Source of the DNA: Roseiarcus sp963794655
GTDB taxonomy: Bacteria; Pseudomonadota; Alphaproteobacteria; Rhizobiales; Beijerinckiaceae
Length of the DNA stretch: 64,000 nt
Assembly: GCA_963794655.1 (NCBI GenBank)
Contig: CAWCEV010000006.1
Coordinates: forward strand, 1,922,001-1,986,000
Reading direction: 5' to 3'
Shown: positions 25,161 to 35,455 of the stretch, piece after piece
How positions within the stretch are numbered: position 1 is the first letter of the stretch
Layout of the letters: each line of letters starts with the position of its first letter
Program-made: the position numbers and the translations under genes
Notes under the pieces: model-generated
Databases searched by the model: none
What the model was told of the DNA's origin: nothing
The model's input: the letters and a program-made list of their open reading frames with translations, nothing else

Positions 25161-26117
25161 ATGGGGCGCAAGTCGGATCACGATGGTCTGAGGCTGGACG
25201 AAGCCGCGCGGGCGGGGTGGCTCTACTATGTCGCCGGCAACACGCAGGACGAGATCGCCCGCAAGCTCGGCATTTCGCGCCAGGCGGCGCAACGCCTGGT
25301 TTCGCTGGCGATCAGCGAGCGCCTGATCAAGGTCAGGCTCGACCATCCGATCGCCCGCTGCATGGAGCTCGGCGCGGCGCTCAAGCTGCGCTACGACCTG
25401 CGCTTCTGCGAAGTCGCGCCGACCGATCCGGACTCGACATCGTCGACCCTCGGAATCGCGCAGGTGGCGGCGGCCGAGTTTGAGCGGTGGCTGAGGAGGC
25501 CCGAGCCGGCCGTCATCGGCATCGGCACCGGGCGCACGATGCGCGCCGTCGCCGATCAACTGCCGGCGATGGAATGTCCGCAGCACAAACTGGTCGCCCT
25601 CGTTGGCAACACCAAGACCGACGGCTCGGCGTCGTTCTACGACGTCATCATCCGCGTCTCCGACAGCGTGCGCGCGCCGCACTATCCGATACCGCTTCCG
25701 GTCATCGCGCGCTCGGTCGAGGAGCGGGACCTCTTGACCAGCCTCGCCTCGGTCAAGAGCCTGTTCGCTCTCGTCGAGCGCACCGACGTCAGTTTCGTCG
25801 GCGTCGGCTCGGTCGGCAATTCCGGGGCGCTGGTGCAGGACGGAATCATCACCCGGCAGGAGGCCGAGGCGCTCCGCCAGGCGGGCGCGGTCGGCGAGAT
25901 CACCGGCTGGGCGTTCGATTCGGCTGGAAAGGTGCTGGCCGAAGGCACCAATCAGCGGGTCGCTTCGGCCCCGCTGCGGCGCGCCGACAACCGGCTGGTC
26001 ATCGGCGTGGCGATGGGGCCGTCGCGGCGGGCGCCGTTGCGGGGAGCGCTGGCCGGGCGCCTCATTTCTGGGCTGGTGACGGACGAGACGACGGCGGAGC
26101 ACCTGCTCCAGCGCTGA
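25161..26117 (+). CDS. SorC/DeoR-type sugar-binding transcriptional regulator
   Basis: The 318-residue protein has an N-terminal helix-turn-helix (NTQDEIARKLGISRQAAQRL, about residues 27-46) and a large C-terminal sugar-isomerase-like effector domain with VIGIGTGRTMRAV and GVGSVGNSGALV, diagnostic of the SorC family. Such proteins bind phosphorylated sugars or polyols and control polyol operons. It follows the kinase-phosphatase gene by four bases and precedes the transporter genes, whose promoter region holds an inverted repeat that it probably recognises. Confidence 0.9.
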   Translation: MGRKSDHDGLRLDEAARAGWLYYVAGNTQDEIARKLGISRQAAQRLVSLAISERLIKVRLDHPIARCMELGAALKLRYDLRFCEVAPTDPDSTSSTLGIAQVAAAEFERWLRRPEPAVIGIGTGRTMRAVADQLPAMECPQHKLVALVGNTKTDGSASFYDVIIRVSDSVRAPHYPIPLPVIARSVEERDLLTSLASVKSLFALVERTDVSFVGVGSVGNSGALVQDGIITRQEAEALRQAGAVGEITGWAFDSAGKVLAEGTNQRVASAPLRRADNRLVIGVAMGPSRRAPLRGALAGRLISGLVTDETTAEHLLQR

Positions 26118-26199
26118 GGGCAAAACCGGACGAAACGCATAGACGTCAGACACTTGAGTGCGATTTTGTGAACGTGTGCAGCGCGGCGGAATTTTCGGA

Positions 26200-26259
26200 T
26201 TGACTTGGGCGGTCAAATGTGGCGAATATTCGCCCGCTTAATTGGCAAATGCCCACATT
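26200..26259 (+). promoter_or_regulatory. Candidate promoter and SorC operator of the polyol operon
   Basis: TTGACT (26200-26205) and GAATAT (26224-26229) are 18 bases apart and make a plausible sigma-70 promoter. Over the -10 region starts an imperfect inverted repeat with arms AATGTGG (26216-26222) and CCACATT (26253-26259); the inner bases GCGAA/TTCGCC and GGCAAATGCC extend the symmetry. Repressor binding there would block initiation. A GGAGGAAA ribosome binding site follows at 26274. Confidence 0.5.
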
Positions 26260-26285
26260 GGCATTGTCTCACCGGAGGAAACGCT

Positions 26286-27602
26286 ATGAAGGTTCACGTG
26301 AAGGGCGTGCTAGGCGCGGTCGCGCTCGCAAGCTTCTCGCTTCCCGCCTATGCCGACACCACGCTGACGATCGCCACCGTCAACAACAGCGACATGGTTC
26401 GCATGCAGGGGCTGACGGACGATTTCACCAAAGCCAACCCCGACATCAAGCTCAATTGGGTCACGCTCGAAGAGAACGTGTTGCGCCAGAAGGTGACGAC
26501 CGACATCGCCACCAAGGGCGGCCAGTTCGACGTCCTGACCATCGGCACCTACGAGACCCCGATCTGGGCCAAGAAGAAATGGCTGCTGCCGCTCGACAAG
26601 CTCGGCGCCGATTACGACGTCGATGACCTCTTGCCGCCGATCCGCGCCGGCCTCACCGAGGACAACAAGCTCTTCGCCGCGCCGTTCTACGGCGAAAGCT
26701 CCTTCGTGATGTATCGCACCGACCTGATGGAAAAGGCCGGGCTCAAGATGCCCGAGAGCCCGACCTGGGACTTCATCAAGCAGGCCGCCGACAAGATGAC
26801 CGACAAGGCGGCCGGCGTCTACGGCATCTGCTTGCGCGGAAAGGCGGGCTGGGGCGAGAACATGGCCTTCCTGACGGCCATGTCCAATTCCTTCGGAGCG
26901 CGCTGGTTCGACGAGAAATGGAACGCTCAGTTCAACACGCCGGAGTGGAAGAAGACGCTCGACTTCTATGTCACGCTGATGAAGGCCGACGGTCCCCCCG
27001 GCGCCTCCTCGAACGGCTTCAACGAGAACCTGGCTCTGTTCGGCGACGGCAAGTGCGGCATGTGGATCGACGCCACGGTCGCGGCCGGCTTCGTGACCGA
27101 TCCGAAGCAATCGAAGGTCTCCGACAAAGTCGGCTTCGCGCTCGCGCCCAATAACGGGCTCGGCAAGAACGCCAACTGGCTCTGGGCATGGTCGCTCGCA
27201 GTTCCGGCCGGAACCAGCAAGGGCGACGCGGCGCAGAAGTTCATTTCCTGGGCGACCAGCAAGCACTACACCGAGCTTGTCGCCGCGAAGGATGGCTGGG
27301 CGCGAGTTCCGCCGGGAACGCGCACGTCGCTCTACAAGAACGCGGACTATCTGAAGGCTGCCCCGTTCGCCGAACTGACCTTGAAGTCGATCGAATCGGC
27401 TGATCCGCTGCATCCGACCGTGAAGCCCGTTCCCTATACCGGGGTGCAGTTTGTGGCGATCCCCGAGTTCCAAGGCATGGCGACCGAGGTCGGGCAGGAC
27501 TTCTCGGCGGCGCTCGCGGGAACCATGAGCGTCGACGACGCGCTCGCGAAGGCGCAAGCCAGCACCGAGGCGGCCATGAAGAAGGCCGGCTACATCAAAT
27601 AG
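26286..27602 (+). CDS. Polyol-binding periplasmic protein, SmoE/MtlE type
   Basis: The 438-residue protein has a signal peptide ending at LPAYA (residue about 22) and the family 1 solute-binding layout. It begins DTTLTIATVNNSDMVRMQGL and contains WVTLEENVLRQKVTTDIATK and PFYGESSFVMYRTDL, matching sorbitol/mannitol-binding proteins of Rhodobacter and rhizobia. It delivers polyol to the SmoFGK membrane complex. The ATG has a strong GGAGGAAA site. A stable hairpin follows the gene, probably keeping this message more abundant than the permease messages. Confidence 0.93.
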   Translation: MKVHVKGVLGAVALASFSLPAYADTTLTIATVNNSDMVRMQGLTDDFTKANPDIKLNWVTLEENVLRQKVTTDIATKGGQFDVLTIGTYETPIWAKKKWLLPLDKLGADYDVDDLLPPIRAGLTEDNKLFAAPFYGESSFVMYRTDLMEKAGLKMPESPTWDFIKQAADKMTDKAAGVYGICLRGKAGWGENMAFLTAMSNSFGARWFDEKWNAQFNTPEWKKTLDFYVTLMKADGPPGASSNGFNENLALFGDGKCGMWIDATVAAGFVTDPKQSKVSDKVGFALAPNNGLGKNANWLWAWSLAVPAGTSKGDAAQKFISWATSKHYTELVAAKDGWARVPPGTRTSLYKNADYLKAAPFAELTLKSIESADPLHPTVKPVPYTGVQFVAIPEFQGMATEVGQDFSAALAGTMSVDDALAKAQASTEAAMKKAGYIK

Positions 27603-27673
27603 GCCTCGATCTCGGCGCGCTCGACCAGCTGTCGTGGCGGCGCGCCGGGAAGGGACGTTCCTCCCCGTCCCCG

Positions 27674-27699
27674 CTCCCTCCTCGTTCGCGAGGAGGGAG
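27674..27699 (+). promoter_or_regulatory. Perfect UUCG-capped hairpin between binding-protein and permease genes
   Basis: CTCCCTCCTCG and CGAGGAGGGAG pair over 11 bp around a TTCG tetraloop, an exceptionally stable fold. It lies 71 bases after the binding-protein stop and about 150 before the next start, without a T-run. Such hairpins stabilise the upstream message or partly terminate transcription, giving more binding protein than permease; a role here is inferred from location. Confidence 0.7.
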
Positions 27700-27847
27700 A
27701 CAGGGAGGCGCTGAGAAATCGGCGTGAAGACGCGCATCATGTCTGGCAGCCCGGACCCATCGCTCAACAGCGGGGCCGGCGGCGACAGGGACGACATTCG
27801 GCCGCCCGACGGGCGACCGGAGTCCGGCGTAAGAAGGGCGACAAGGG

Positions 27848-28720
27848 ATGGCGACGCAGCAGACAAACATGGCAGGGCGACTCCTCGTCGCGCCATCGGT
27901 CATCCTTCTCTTCGTCTGGATGATCGTGCCGCTCGTGATGACGCTCTATTTCTCGCTGCTTCATTACAGCCTGCTCGATCCCGACAACATCAGCTTCGTC
28001 GGACTGGCGAACTACATCTCCTTTCTTTCCGATCCGAATTTCCTCGCCGCGCTCCTCAACACTCTCATTCTCGTGCTCTCCGTGCTGGTGATCAGCGTTT
28101 GCGGCGGCATTCTGGTGGCGCTCCTGATGGATCAGCCGGTATTCGGGCTGAATGTCCTGCGCCTGATGGTGATCGCGCCATTCTTCGTGATGCCGACGGT
28201 CAGCGCGCTCGTTTGGAAAAATCTGCTGATGAATCCTGATTCCGGCTTCTTCGCTTGGATCGCGAAATCGCTCGGCTTTCAGCCTATCGTGTGGTTCACC
28301 AACTGGCCGATGCTGTCGGTGATCATCATCGTTTCATGGGAATGGCTGCCGTTCGCGAGCCTGATCCTTTTGACTGCGCTGCAGTCGCTGGACGAAGAGC
28401 AGAAGGAAGCCGCCTCGCTCGACGGCGCGGGCCCGATCTCCTACTTCGGCTATATCGTGCTGCCGCATATCGCGCGCGCGATCACCGTCGTCATCCTGAT
28501 CGAGACGATTTTCCTGCTCAGTGTGTTTGCGGAAATCTACGTGACCACCAATGGCGGTCCGGGAGTCGCGACGACCAACATTCCCTTCCTCGTCTACAAG
28601 CAGGCGCTGCTCGACTTCGATGTCGGCGGTGCCTCCGCTGGCGGCATCATCGCCGTCATTCTCGCCAATATTGTTGCGATCTTCCTGATGCGCATCATCG
28701 GCAGGAATCTGGAGGGCTGA
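27848..28720 (+). CDS. Polyol ABC transporter permease, SmoF type
   Basis: A 290-residue permease of the CUT1 family with six predicted membrane segments and the coupling loop in EEQKEAASLDGAGPISYFGYIVLPHI. The N-terminus LLVAPSVILLFVWMIVPLVMTLYFSL is typical for MalF/SmoF permeases. AAGAAGG upstream of the ATG is a likely ribosome binding site. It pairs with the SmoG-type permease that starts three bases after its stop. Confidence 0.93.
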   Translation: MATQQTNMAGRLLVAPSVILLFVWMIVPLVMTLYFSLLHYSLLDPDNISFVGLANYISFLSDPNFLAALLNTLILVLSVLVISVCGGILVALLMDQPVFGLNVLRLMVIAPFFVMPTVSALVWKNLLMNPDSGFFAWIAKSLGFQPIVWFTNWPMLSVIIIVSWEWLPFASLILLTALQSLDEEQKEAASLDGAGPISYFGYIVLPHIARAITVVILIETIFLLSVFAEIYVTTNGGPGVATTNIPFLVYKQALLDFDVGGASAGGIIAVILANIVAIFLMRIIGRNLEG

Positions 28721-28723
28721 ACG

Positions 28724-29554
28724 ATGGCGCTGCAACAATCGCTGGGCAAGCGTATCAGGGTGTCGATCCTCGCCTGGATCGTGGCCTTCCTGATCTTCTT
28801 TCCCATTCTGTGGACGGTCCTGACCAGCTTCAAGAGCGAACTCGACGCCATCTCCATGCCGCCGAAGTTCCTGTTCTTCAATTGGACCCTGGAAAACTAT
28901 TTCGAGGTTCAGTCGAGGTCGAACTATCTGCGCTTCGCGTCGAACTCGATCATTCTCTCGATCGGCGCCAATATCGTGGGCCTCCTGTTCGCCGTTCCCG
29001 CCGCCTGGTCGATGGCTTTCGCGCCGGGCAAGCGGACGAAGGACCTCCTGATGTGGATGTTGTCGACCAAGATGATGCCGGCGGTCGGCGTGCTGGTGCC
29101 GATCTATCTCCTGTTTCGCGATATGCACCTGCTCGACAGCTTGATCGGGATCGGCCTCGTGCTGCTGCTCCTCAATCTGCCGCTCCTCATCTGGATGCTC
29201 TATACCTATTTCAAGGAAATCCCGGTCGACATCCTCGAGGCCGCGCGCATGGACGGCGCCTCGCTCTTCAACGAGATCGTCTACGTGCTGACGCCGATGG
29301 CGGTGCCCGGGATCGCCTCGACCATGCTGCTCGCGATCATCCTGTCGTGGAACGAAGCCTTCTGGACCCTCAACCTGACGACCTCCAATGCGGCGCCGCT
29401 GACCGCCTTCATCGCTTCATACTCCGCGCCGGAAGGGTACTTCTGGGCCAAGCTTTCGGCGGCTTCGACCCTTGCCATCGCGCCCATTCTCATTCTTGGC
29501 TGGTTCTCGCAGAAACAACTGGTCCGCGGCCTGACGTTCGGCGCGGTGAAGTGA
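28724..29554 (+). CDS. Polyol ABC transporter permease, SmoG type
   Basis: This 276-residue CUT1 permease has the MalG-like start (ILAWIVAFLIFFPILWTVLTSFKSE) and the coupling loop PVDILEAARMDGASLFNEIVYVLTPM. TSFK with the following negatively charged stretch is common in sorbitol/mannitol permeases. A GGAGG ribosome binding site lies within the end of the previous gene. It forms the transmembrane channel with the SmoF-type partner. Confidence 0.93.
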   Translation: MALQQSLGKRIRVSILAWIVAFLIFFPILWTVLTSFKSELDAISMPPKFLFFNWTLENYFEVQSRSNYLRFASNSIILSIGANIVGLLFAVPAAWSMAFAPGKRTKDLLMWMLSTKMMPAVGVLVPIYLLFRDMHLLDSLIGIGLVLLLLNLPLLIWMLYTYFKEIPVDILEAARMDGASLFNEIVYVLTPMAVPGIASTMLLAIILSWNEAFWTLNLTTSNAAPLTAFIASYSAPEGYFWAKLSAASTLAIAPILILGWFSQKQLVRGLTFGAVK

Positions 29555-29577
29555 TCGGAATTTAAGGAAAACCACCT

Positions 29578-30579
<1,002 letters not shown>

Positions 30580-30635
30580 GGCGGCGCCCGGCCCAGGATT
30601 ATCCGGACCGATTGCGGGCGCGCGAGGGTGACGAG

Positions 30636-32114
30636 ATGAGTGTGAAACTGTCTGCCGCGACCCTGTCGAGCCTGCCGAAAACCGTCGGGACGCCAAGATA
30701 TCAGCGTTCCGATCTTACTGCGGGCATCTTCCATATCGGCGTCGGCAACTTTCATCGCGCCCATCAGGCCGTCTATCTGGACGACCTCTTCAATTCGGGC
30801 GCCGATCATGACTGGGCGATCGTCGGCGCGGGGGTGCGCGAACCGGACATCGCGATGCGCGAGAAGCTCGCGGCGCAGAACTGGTTCACCACCGTCGTCG
30901 AGCAGGAAGCCGGATCGAGCAAGGCGCATGTCACGGGAGCGATGATCGATTTCGTGCGCCCCTTCGACGTTGCCGCGAATCTCGCCGCGCTGAGCGACCC
31001 CAAGATCCGCATCGTCTCGCTCACCGTGACCGAGGGCGGCTATTATGTTTCGCCAGCCACCCAGCATTTCGATCCCGCTCATCCCGACATCGCCGCCGAC
31101 GCCAGGAACCCAGATTCGCCCAAGACGGCTTTCGGCCTCATCGTCGCGGGCTTGAAAAAGCGCCGCGCTGCGGGCGTCGCGCCCTATACGGTGATGTCCT
31201 GCGACAACCTGCCCGGAAACGGCCACGTGACCGAGAACGCCGTCGTCGGGCTGGCCGAGATGTCCGATCCGGCGCTCGCAGCATGGATCCGAGGCAATGT
31301 CGCGTTCCCGAACGGGATGGTCGACCGGATCACGCCGGCGACCACCGATCGCGAGCGCGCGATCCTCAAAGACCAGTGGGGCGTCGAGGACAATTGGCCG
31401 GTCTTCTGCGAAGAGTTCAGGCAATGGGTGGTGGAGGACAATTTCACCTCCGGCCGACCCGCGCTCGACAAGGTCGGCGTCACCTTCACGAGCGACGTCG
31501 CGCCTTACGAGTTCATGAAGATCCGCATTCTCAACGGCGGGCACGCGGCGATCGCCTATCCCGCCGGCCTTCTCGACATTCACTTCGTCCATGAGGCGAT
31601 GGAGGACAGGCAGATCGCCGAGTTCCTCGAAACGCTGACCAAGCGCGAGATCATTCCCGTCGTGCCGCCGCCGCCGAACGTCAATCTTGACGCCTATCGC
31701 GGCAAGGTCGCCGAACGCTTCGCCAATCCGAAGATCGGCGACACCATCACGCGGCTTTGTTTCGACGGCTCGAACCGGCAGCCGAAATTCATTTTGCCCA
31801 CCGCCCGCGACCGGCTCAAGGCGGGCGCGAGCGCAGCCGGCCTTGCGCTCTGTTCGGCGCTCTGGTGCCGCTATTGTTACGGCGAGACGGAGAGCGGCAA
31901 GCCGATCGCTCCGAACGACCCGAACTGGGACCGTCTCCAGGCCGCCGCGAAGCCCGCGCGCAGCGATCCGAAGGCCTGGCTCGCGATGGGCGACATTTTC
32001 GGCGATCTCGCCACAAACCCAGCCTATGTCGGCGCCTTCTCCGCCGCGCTCGGCTCGCTGTGGGCGAAGGGCGTGCGCGCGACGCTCGCCGACTATCTCT
32101 CGAACAAGCCATGA
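30636..32114 (+). CDS. mtlK: Mannitol 2-dehydrogenase family (MtlK-like)
   Basis: The 492-residue enzyme belongs to the polyol-specific long-chain dehydrogenases. The NAD-binding motif is GVGNFHRAHQA (residues 35-45) and the catalytic motif is KIRILNGGH with Lys295, Asn300 and His303. It oxidises D-mannitol to D-fructose and often also D-arabinitol or D-sorbitol. I chose the ATG at 30636 because the preceding bases belong to the end of the ATPase gene in another frame. It lies directly behind the transporter, as in other Smo/Mtl operons. Confidence 0.92.
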   Translation: MSVKLSAATLSSLPKTVGTPRYQRSDLTAGIFHIGVGNFHRAHQAVYLDDLFNSGADHDWAIVGAGVREPDIAMREKLAAQNWFTTVVEQEAGSSKAHVTGAMIDFVRPFDVAANLAALSDPKIRIVSLTVTEGGYYVSPATQHFDPAHPDIAADARNPDSPKTAFGLIVAGLKKRRAAGVAPYTVMSCDNLPGNGHVTENAVVGLAEMSDPALAAWIRGNVAFPNGMVDRITPATTDRERAILKDQWGVEDNWPVFCEEFRQWVVEDNFTSGRPALDKVGVTFTSDVAPYEFMKIRILNGGHAAIAYPAGLLDIHFVHEAMEDRQIAEFLETLTKREIIPVVPPPPNVNLDAYRGKVAERFANPKIGDTITRLCFDGSNRQPKFILPTARDRLKAGASAAGLALCSALWCRYCYGETESGKPIAPNDPNWDRLQAAAKPARSDPKAWLAMGDIFGDLATNPAYVGAFSAALGSLWAKGVRATLADYLSNKP

Positions 32115-32191
32115 GCGCCGATGCAGCTGGCCCATGCCCCGGCGGCGGCGACCGGGTCAGCTGACCAATCCGTCGCGGAGACTCTGAGTCC

Positions 32192-32965
32192 ATGTATCTC
32201 GATCGCTTCAATCTCAAGGGCCGTGTCGCCGTCGTCACCGGCGGCGGGCAGGGCATCGGCCTCGCCTGCGTCGAGGCGCTGTCGGAGGCAGGCGCCCATG
32301 TCTACATCGCCGACCGCAACCCGAAGACCGCCGCCGAGGGTCAGGCGGCGATGAAAGCCAAGGGTTACGCCGCCGACGTCATCGAGATGGAGGTCACCAA
32401 TTCGGCGGAGGTCGATGCGGCCGCCGCACGGGTGATGGACGAGAAGGGCCGGATCGACGTGCTCGTCTGCAACGCCGGCATCGCGCGTTCGGAGACCGCG
32501 GCCGAAGACGTGGCCGACGAGCACTGGCTCAACGTCATCGACGTCAACCTCAACGGCCTCTTCTGGTGCTGCCGCGCGTTCGGCCGGCACATGCTGGCGG
32601 CCGGGCGCGGTTCGATCGTCAACATCGGCTCAATGTCGGGCGTCATCGTCAACAAGCCGCAGCCGCAATCCTATTACAACACCTCCAAGGCCGCCGTTCA
32701 CCATCTGACGAAGTCGCTCGCCGCCGAGTGGGGCGCGCGCGGGGTGCGCGTCAACGCCGTCGCGCCGACCTATATCAATACGCCGCTCACCGCCTACGCC
32801 AGAAACAACAAGCCGATGTTCGACGCCTGGATCGACGGCACGCCGATGGCGCGCATCGGCGAGCCTGACGAGATCGCGGCCGTCGTGCTCTTTCTCGCGT
32901 CCGACGCCTCCAGCCTGATGACCGGGTCGATCGTGCTGGCTGACGGCGGCTATAGCTGCTGGTAA
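32192..32965 (+). CDS. SDR polyol dehydrogenase, galactitol/arabinitol-dehydrogenase-like
   Basis: A 257-residue short-chain dehydrogenase with TGGGQGIG for NAD binding, CNAG, and the YNTSK catalytic Tyr and Lys. The stretch IVNIGSMSGVIVNKPQPQ is close to that of polyol dehydrogenases such as Rhodobacter galactitol dehydrogenase, as I recall it. It probably oxidises a secondary hydroxyl of a five- or six-carbon alditol. A GGAG lies upstream of the ATG. The ketose it makes would be the substrate of the pentulose kinase fusion. Confidence 0.87.
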   Translation: MYLDRFNLKGRVAVVTGGGQGIGLACVEALSEAGAHVYIADRNPKTAAEGQAAMKAKGYAADVIEMEVTNSAEVDAAAARVMDEKGRIDVLVCNAGIARSETAAEDVADEHWLNVIDVNLNGLFWCCRAFGRHMLAAGRGSIVNIGSMSGVIVNKPQPQSYYNTSKAAVHHLTKSLAAEWGARGVRVNAVAPTYINTPLTAYARNNKPMFDAWIDGTPMARIGEPDEIAAVVLFLASDASSLMTGSIVLADGGYSCW

Positions 32966-33002
32966 GAGGCTCCGCAGGACAAGGAAAGCGGAGCGGGGCG
33001 TC

Positions 33003-33794
33003 ATGGATCTCGAACTCAAGGGCAAGGTCGCCGTCGTCACCGGCGGCAGCGTAGGAATTGGCCTCGCGATCGCCGAGGGTCTGGCCGCCGAGGGCGTCGA
33101 TATCGTGATCGCGGCGCGCGGCGTCGAGCGGGTCCGCGCCGAGGCCGCCCGCATCGCCAAGGCTTTCGGCGTCCGCGCCGAAGGCGTCGCCTGCGACGTC
33201 GCGACCCGCGAGGGGACGGAAGACCTCGTGGCCGACGTCCAGCGATTTTTCGGCGGCGCCGATATTCTCATCAACAACGCCGGCACCGGCAGCAACGAGA
33301 CGGTGCTCGAGGCGCCGGACGAGAAATGGCAGGAGTACTGGGACCTGCATGTGATGGCGGCGGTCCGGCTTGCGCGCGGCCTCGCGCCGACGATGAAGAA
33401 GCGCGGCGGCGGCGTCATCCTGCACAACGCATCGATCTGCGCTGCGCAACCGCTGTGGTACGAGCCGATCTACAACGTGACCAAGGCGGCGCTGATGATG
33501 TTCTCGAAGTCGCTTTCGACCGAGCTCGTCGGCGACAACATCCGCGTGAATTGCGTCAATCCCGGCCTCATCCTGACGCCGGACTGGATCAAGACAGCCA
33601 AGCAGCTGACCGCCGACAAGGGCGGCGACTGGCAGGGCTACCTCGACAGCGTCGCGCGCGAGCACGCGCCGATCAAGCGGTTCGCCACGCCTCAGGAGCT
33701 CGCGAACTTCTTCGTATTCCTGTGCTCGGAGCGGGCAAGCTATTCCGTCGGTTCGACCTATTATGTCGACGGCGGAATGCTGAAGTCCGTCTGA
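33003..33794 (+). CDS. SDR family oxidoreductase
   Basis: The 263-residue protein has TGGSVGIG, NNAG and the YNVTK catalytic pair, and ends with the usual YYVDGG. Unlike the preceding SDR it has Ala-Ser-Ile before the active-site loop and an insertion around LTADKGGDWQGYLDSVARE. I do not recognise its substrate. Position at the end of the polyol operon suggests a second alditol or a sugar-acid step. AAGGAAAGCGGAG precedes the ATG. Confidence 0.85.
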   Translation: MDLELKGKVAVVTGGSVGIGLAIAEGLAAEGVDIVIAARGVERVRAEAARIAKAFGVRAEGVACDVATREGTEDLVADVQRFFGGADILINNAGTGSNETVLEAPDEKWQEYWDLHVMAAVRLARGLAPTMKKRGGGVILHNASICAAQPLWYEPIYNVTKAALMMFSKSLSTELVGDNIRVNCVNPGLILTPDWIKTAKQLTADKGGDWQGYLDSVAREHAPIKRFATPQELANFFVFLCSERASYSVGSTYYVDGGMLKSV

Positions 33795-33803
33795 CGCCCG
33801 AGA

Positions 33804-34061
33804 TCAGTGACGGCTTTCGGCGGCTCCGTACTGGGACCCTTGTGCGTTCGTCAGCCGGATCAGGTTGGTGACGCCGACCACTCCGGGGACGCTTCGGGCG
33901 TCGAACTCGGCGCAGGTCTTCTGATATGGCAGGTCCACAGTTCCCGAAACGGTGACCCATCCATCCGCGATATCGACCTGCACCTGATCCCGGGGGACCC
34001 GCAAGTCCCAAAAGAGTGCGTTCAACACGCCAGCGCGCAACTCTTCGCTCTGCCGGTACAT
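33804..34061 (-). CDS. BON domain protein
   Basis: The 85-residue product is essentially one BON domain: an N-terminal helix (ELRAGVLNALFWD), then VQVDIADGWVTVSGTVDLPYQKTCAEFDARSVPGVVGVTNLIRL, the classical beta-alpha-beta pattern with conserved Gly residues. BON domains bind phospholipid or stress-protein partners. No signal peptide is visible, unlike OsmY. A GGGAGGAGG site precedes the ATG. It ends ten bases from the convergent SDR gene. Confidence 0.85.
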   Translation of the reverse strand: MYRQSEELRAGVLNALFWDLRVPRDQVQVDIADGWVTVSGTVDLPYQKTCAEFDARSVPGVVGVTNLIRLTNAQGSQYGAAESRH

Positions 34062-34221
34062 TGCTGCCTCCTCCCGCGCTGATGCTTTCAGCTGTTCGCG
34101 GCGGTTCGCTTTCCCGCTATCACGCGGGGCGCCGCCACGCCTTGACGCTCGTCAAACCTAGCGCGTCAGTTGAGCGGAATTTTGGCGTGCTGCGGGAACG
34201 GGCTCAAGGGTCCGAGCCAGC

Positions 34222-35379
34222 TCAGATCTGCGGGCGCGGCTCGGAGTCGGCGTCGGTGAACATCGTTTGCTCGACGTTCATCGCGTTGCCGCGCCAGACG
34301 ATGGCGTGGCCGGTCCAGGCCTTGGCAAAGATCGCGGGCAGCATGAAGTCGCGCACGATCCAGGCGAGCGGCATTCGCCACGAGAGCGGCCAGCCGGCCG
34401 TCAGCGCGAGGATGGCCTCGGCGCCGTACCAGAAGGCCGCCATCGCGGCGACGGCGACGGCGACGCTCACTCCGAATTGCGGCGCGGCGATCCCGGCGGC
34501 AGCCAGCGTGAACAGGCTCGTCGTCAAAATCTCGGGCAGGAAATAGAGCGGGAACGTCGCGCGCCTGAGCCGCGCCCATCTGACCTGCCGGTACCAGACG
34601 TCCTTCAGCCGCCGCCGGCCGAGCGGTTGCTGGAACGGCTGGTCGACGAGATGGGCGTGCAGTCCCTGCGCGTTGACGAGCTTGGTCGCCGCCGCGTCTT
34701 CGGCGATCTCGGCCCCCAAGGCCTCGATGCCTCCGCCTGCTTCCATGACTTCGCGCCGCCACAGCATCGTCTTGCCCTGGGCGAAGCCATAGCCTGCGGA
34801 ATCGCCGGCATATTGCCAGCGCGCCTCGTAGGTATTGAGAAAGGCGCACTCGATTTCGGCGGCGAAGGACTCGGGCCGCGCGCCGATCGGCGGGGCGCAG
34901 ACGATGCCGGTGCGCGAGTCCCAGCGCGCGAGCAAGCGCTGAATGTAGTCGCTTGGCATCAGGACGTTGGAATCGGCGATGATCACCCAGTCGTGGCGCG
35001 CCGCCTTCCACCCCTTGACGACGTTATTAAGCTTGGGATTGGCGCTGACCCGGTCGTCGCCGATCAGCAGGCGCGCCGGACGATGCGGGTTCGCGTCGAT
35101 CGCGCCGCGCACCAGGGGAGCGATCGGATCGTCGGCGCTGGCGAGGCAGAAGACGATCTCGTAAACCGGGTAGTCGAGCGCGAAGATCGACTTCAGCGTG
35201 TCGCGCGAGAACGTCTCGACGCCGCACAGCGGCTGCACGATCGTCACGCCCGGCGCGTCTTTTGGCGCCGGCGTCCGGCCCGGCCGCCAGCGGCATCGGA
35301 CAGTCGCCAGCGCGACGCTCAGCCCATAAATCCCCGCGCTGGTAGCGCAAATCCCCGCCGCCAGGGCGCTGATGGTCAT
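34222..35379 (-). CDS. Ceramide glucosyltransferase/HpnI-like membrane glycosyltransferase
   Basis: The 385-residue protein has one N-terminal membrane anchor, a GT-A glycosyltransferase domain (VTIVQPLCGVE, then WVIIADSNVLM with an Asp for nucleotide-sugar binding) and the processive-type RQVRW motif, followed by C-terminal membrane helices. This layout is shared by ceramide glucosyltransferases and HpnI, which adds N-acetylglucosamine to bacteriohopanetetrol. No hpn genes adjoin it, so I cannot choose between sphingolipid, hopanoid or other lipid acceptors. Confidence 0.85.
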   Translation of the reverse strand: MTISALAAGICATSAGIYGLSVALATVRCRWRPGRTPAPKDAPGVTIVQPLCGVETFSRDTLKSIFALDYPVYEIVFCLASADDPIAPLVRGAIDANPHRPARLLIGDDRVSANPKLNNVVKGWKAARHDWVIIADSNVLMPSDYIQRLLARWDSRTGIVCAPPIGARPESFAAEIECAFLNTYEARWQYAGDSAGYGFAQGKTMLWRREVMEAGGGIEALGAEIAEDAAATKLVNAQGLHAHLVDQPFQQPLGRRRLKDVWYRQVRWARLRRATFPLYFLPEILTTSLFTLAAAGIAAPQFGVSVAVAVAAMAAFWYGAEAILALTAGWPLSWRMPLAWIVRDFMLPAIFAKAWTGHAIVWRGNAMNVEQTMFTDADSEPRPQI

Positions 35380-35455
35380 GGGTCCAGCCTACTCGAATCA
35401 CTGGGCTTTGTCACACCATATTGCCGGGCCGTCGCGACGCTTCTATGAAGGCGAA

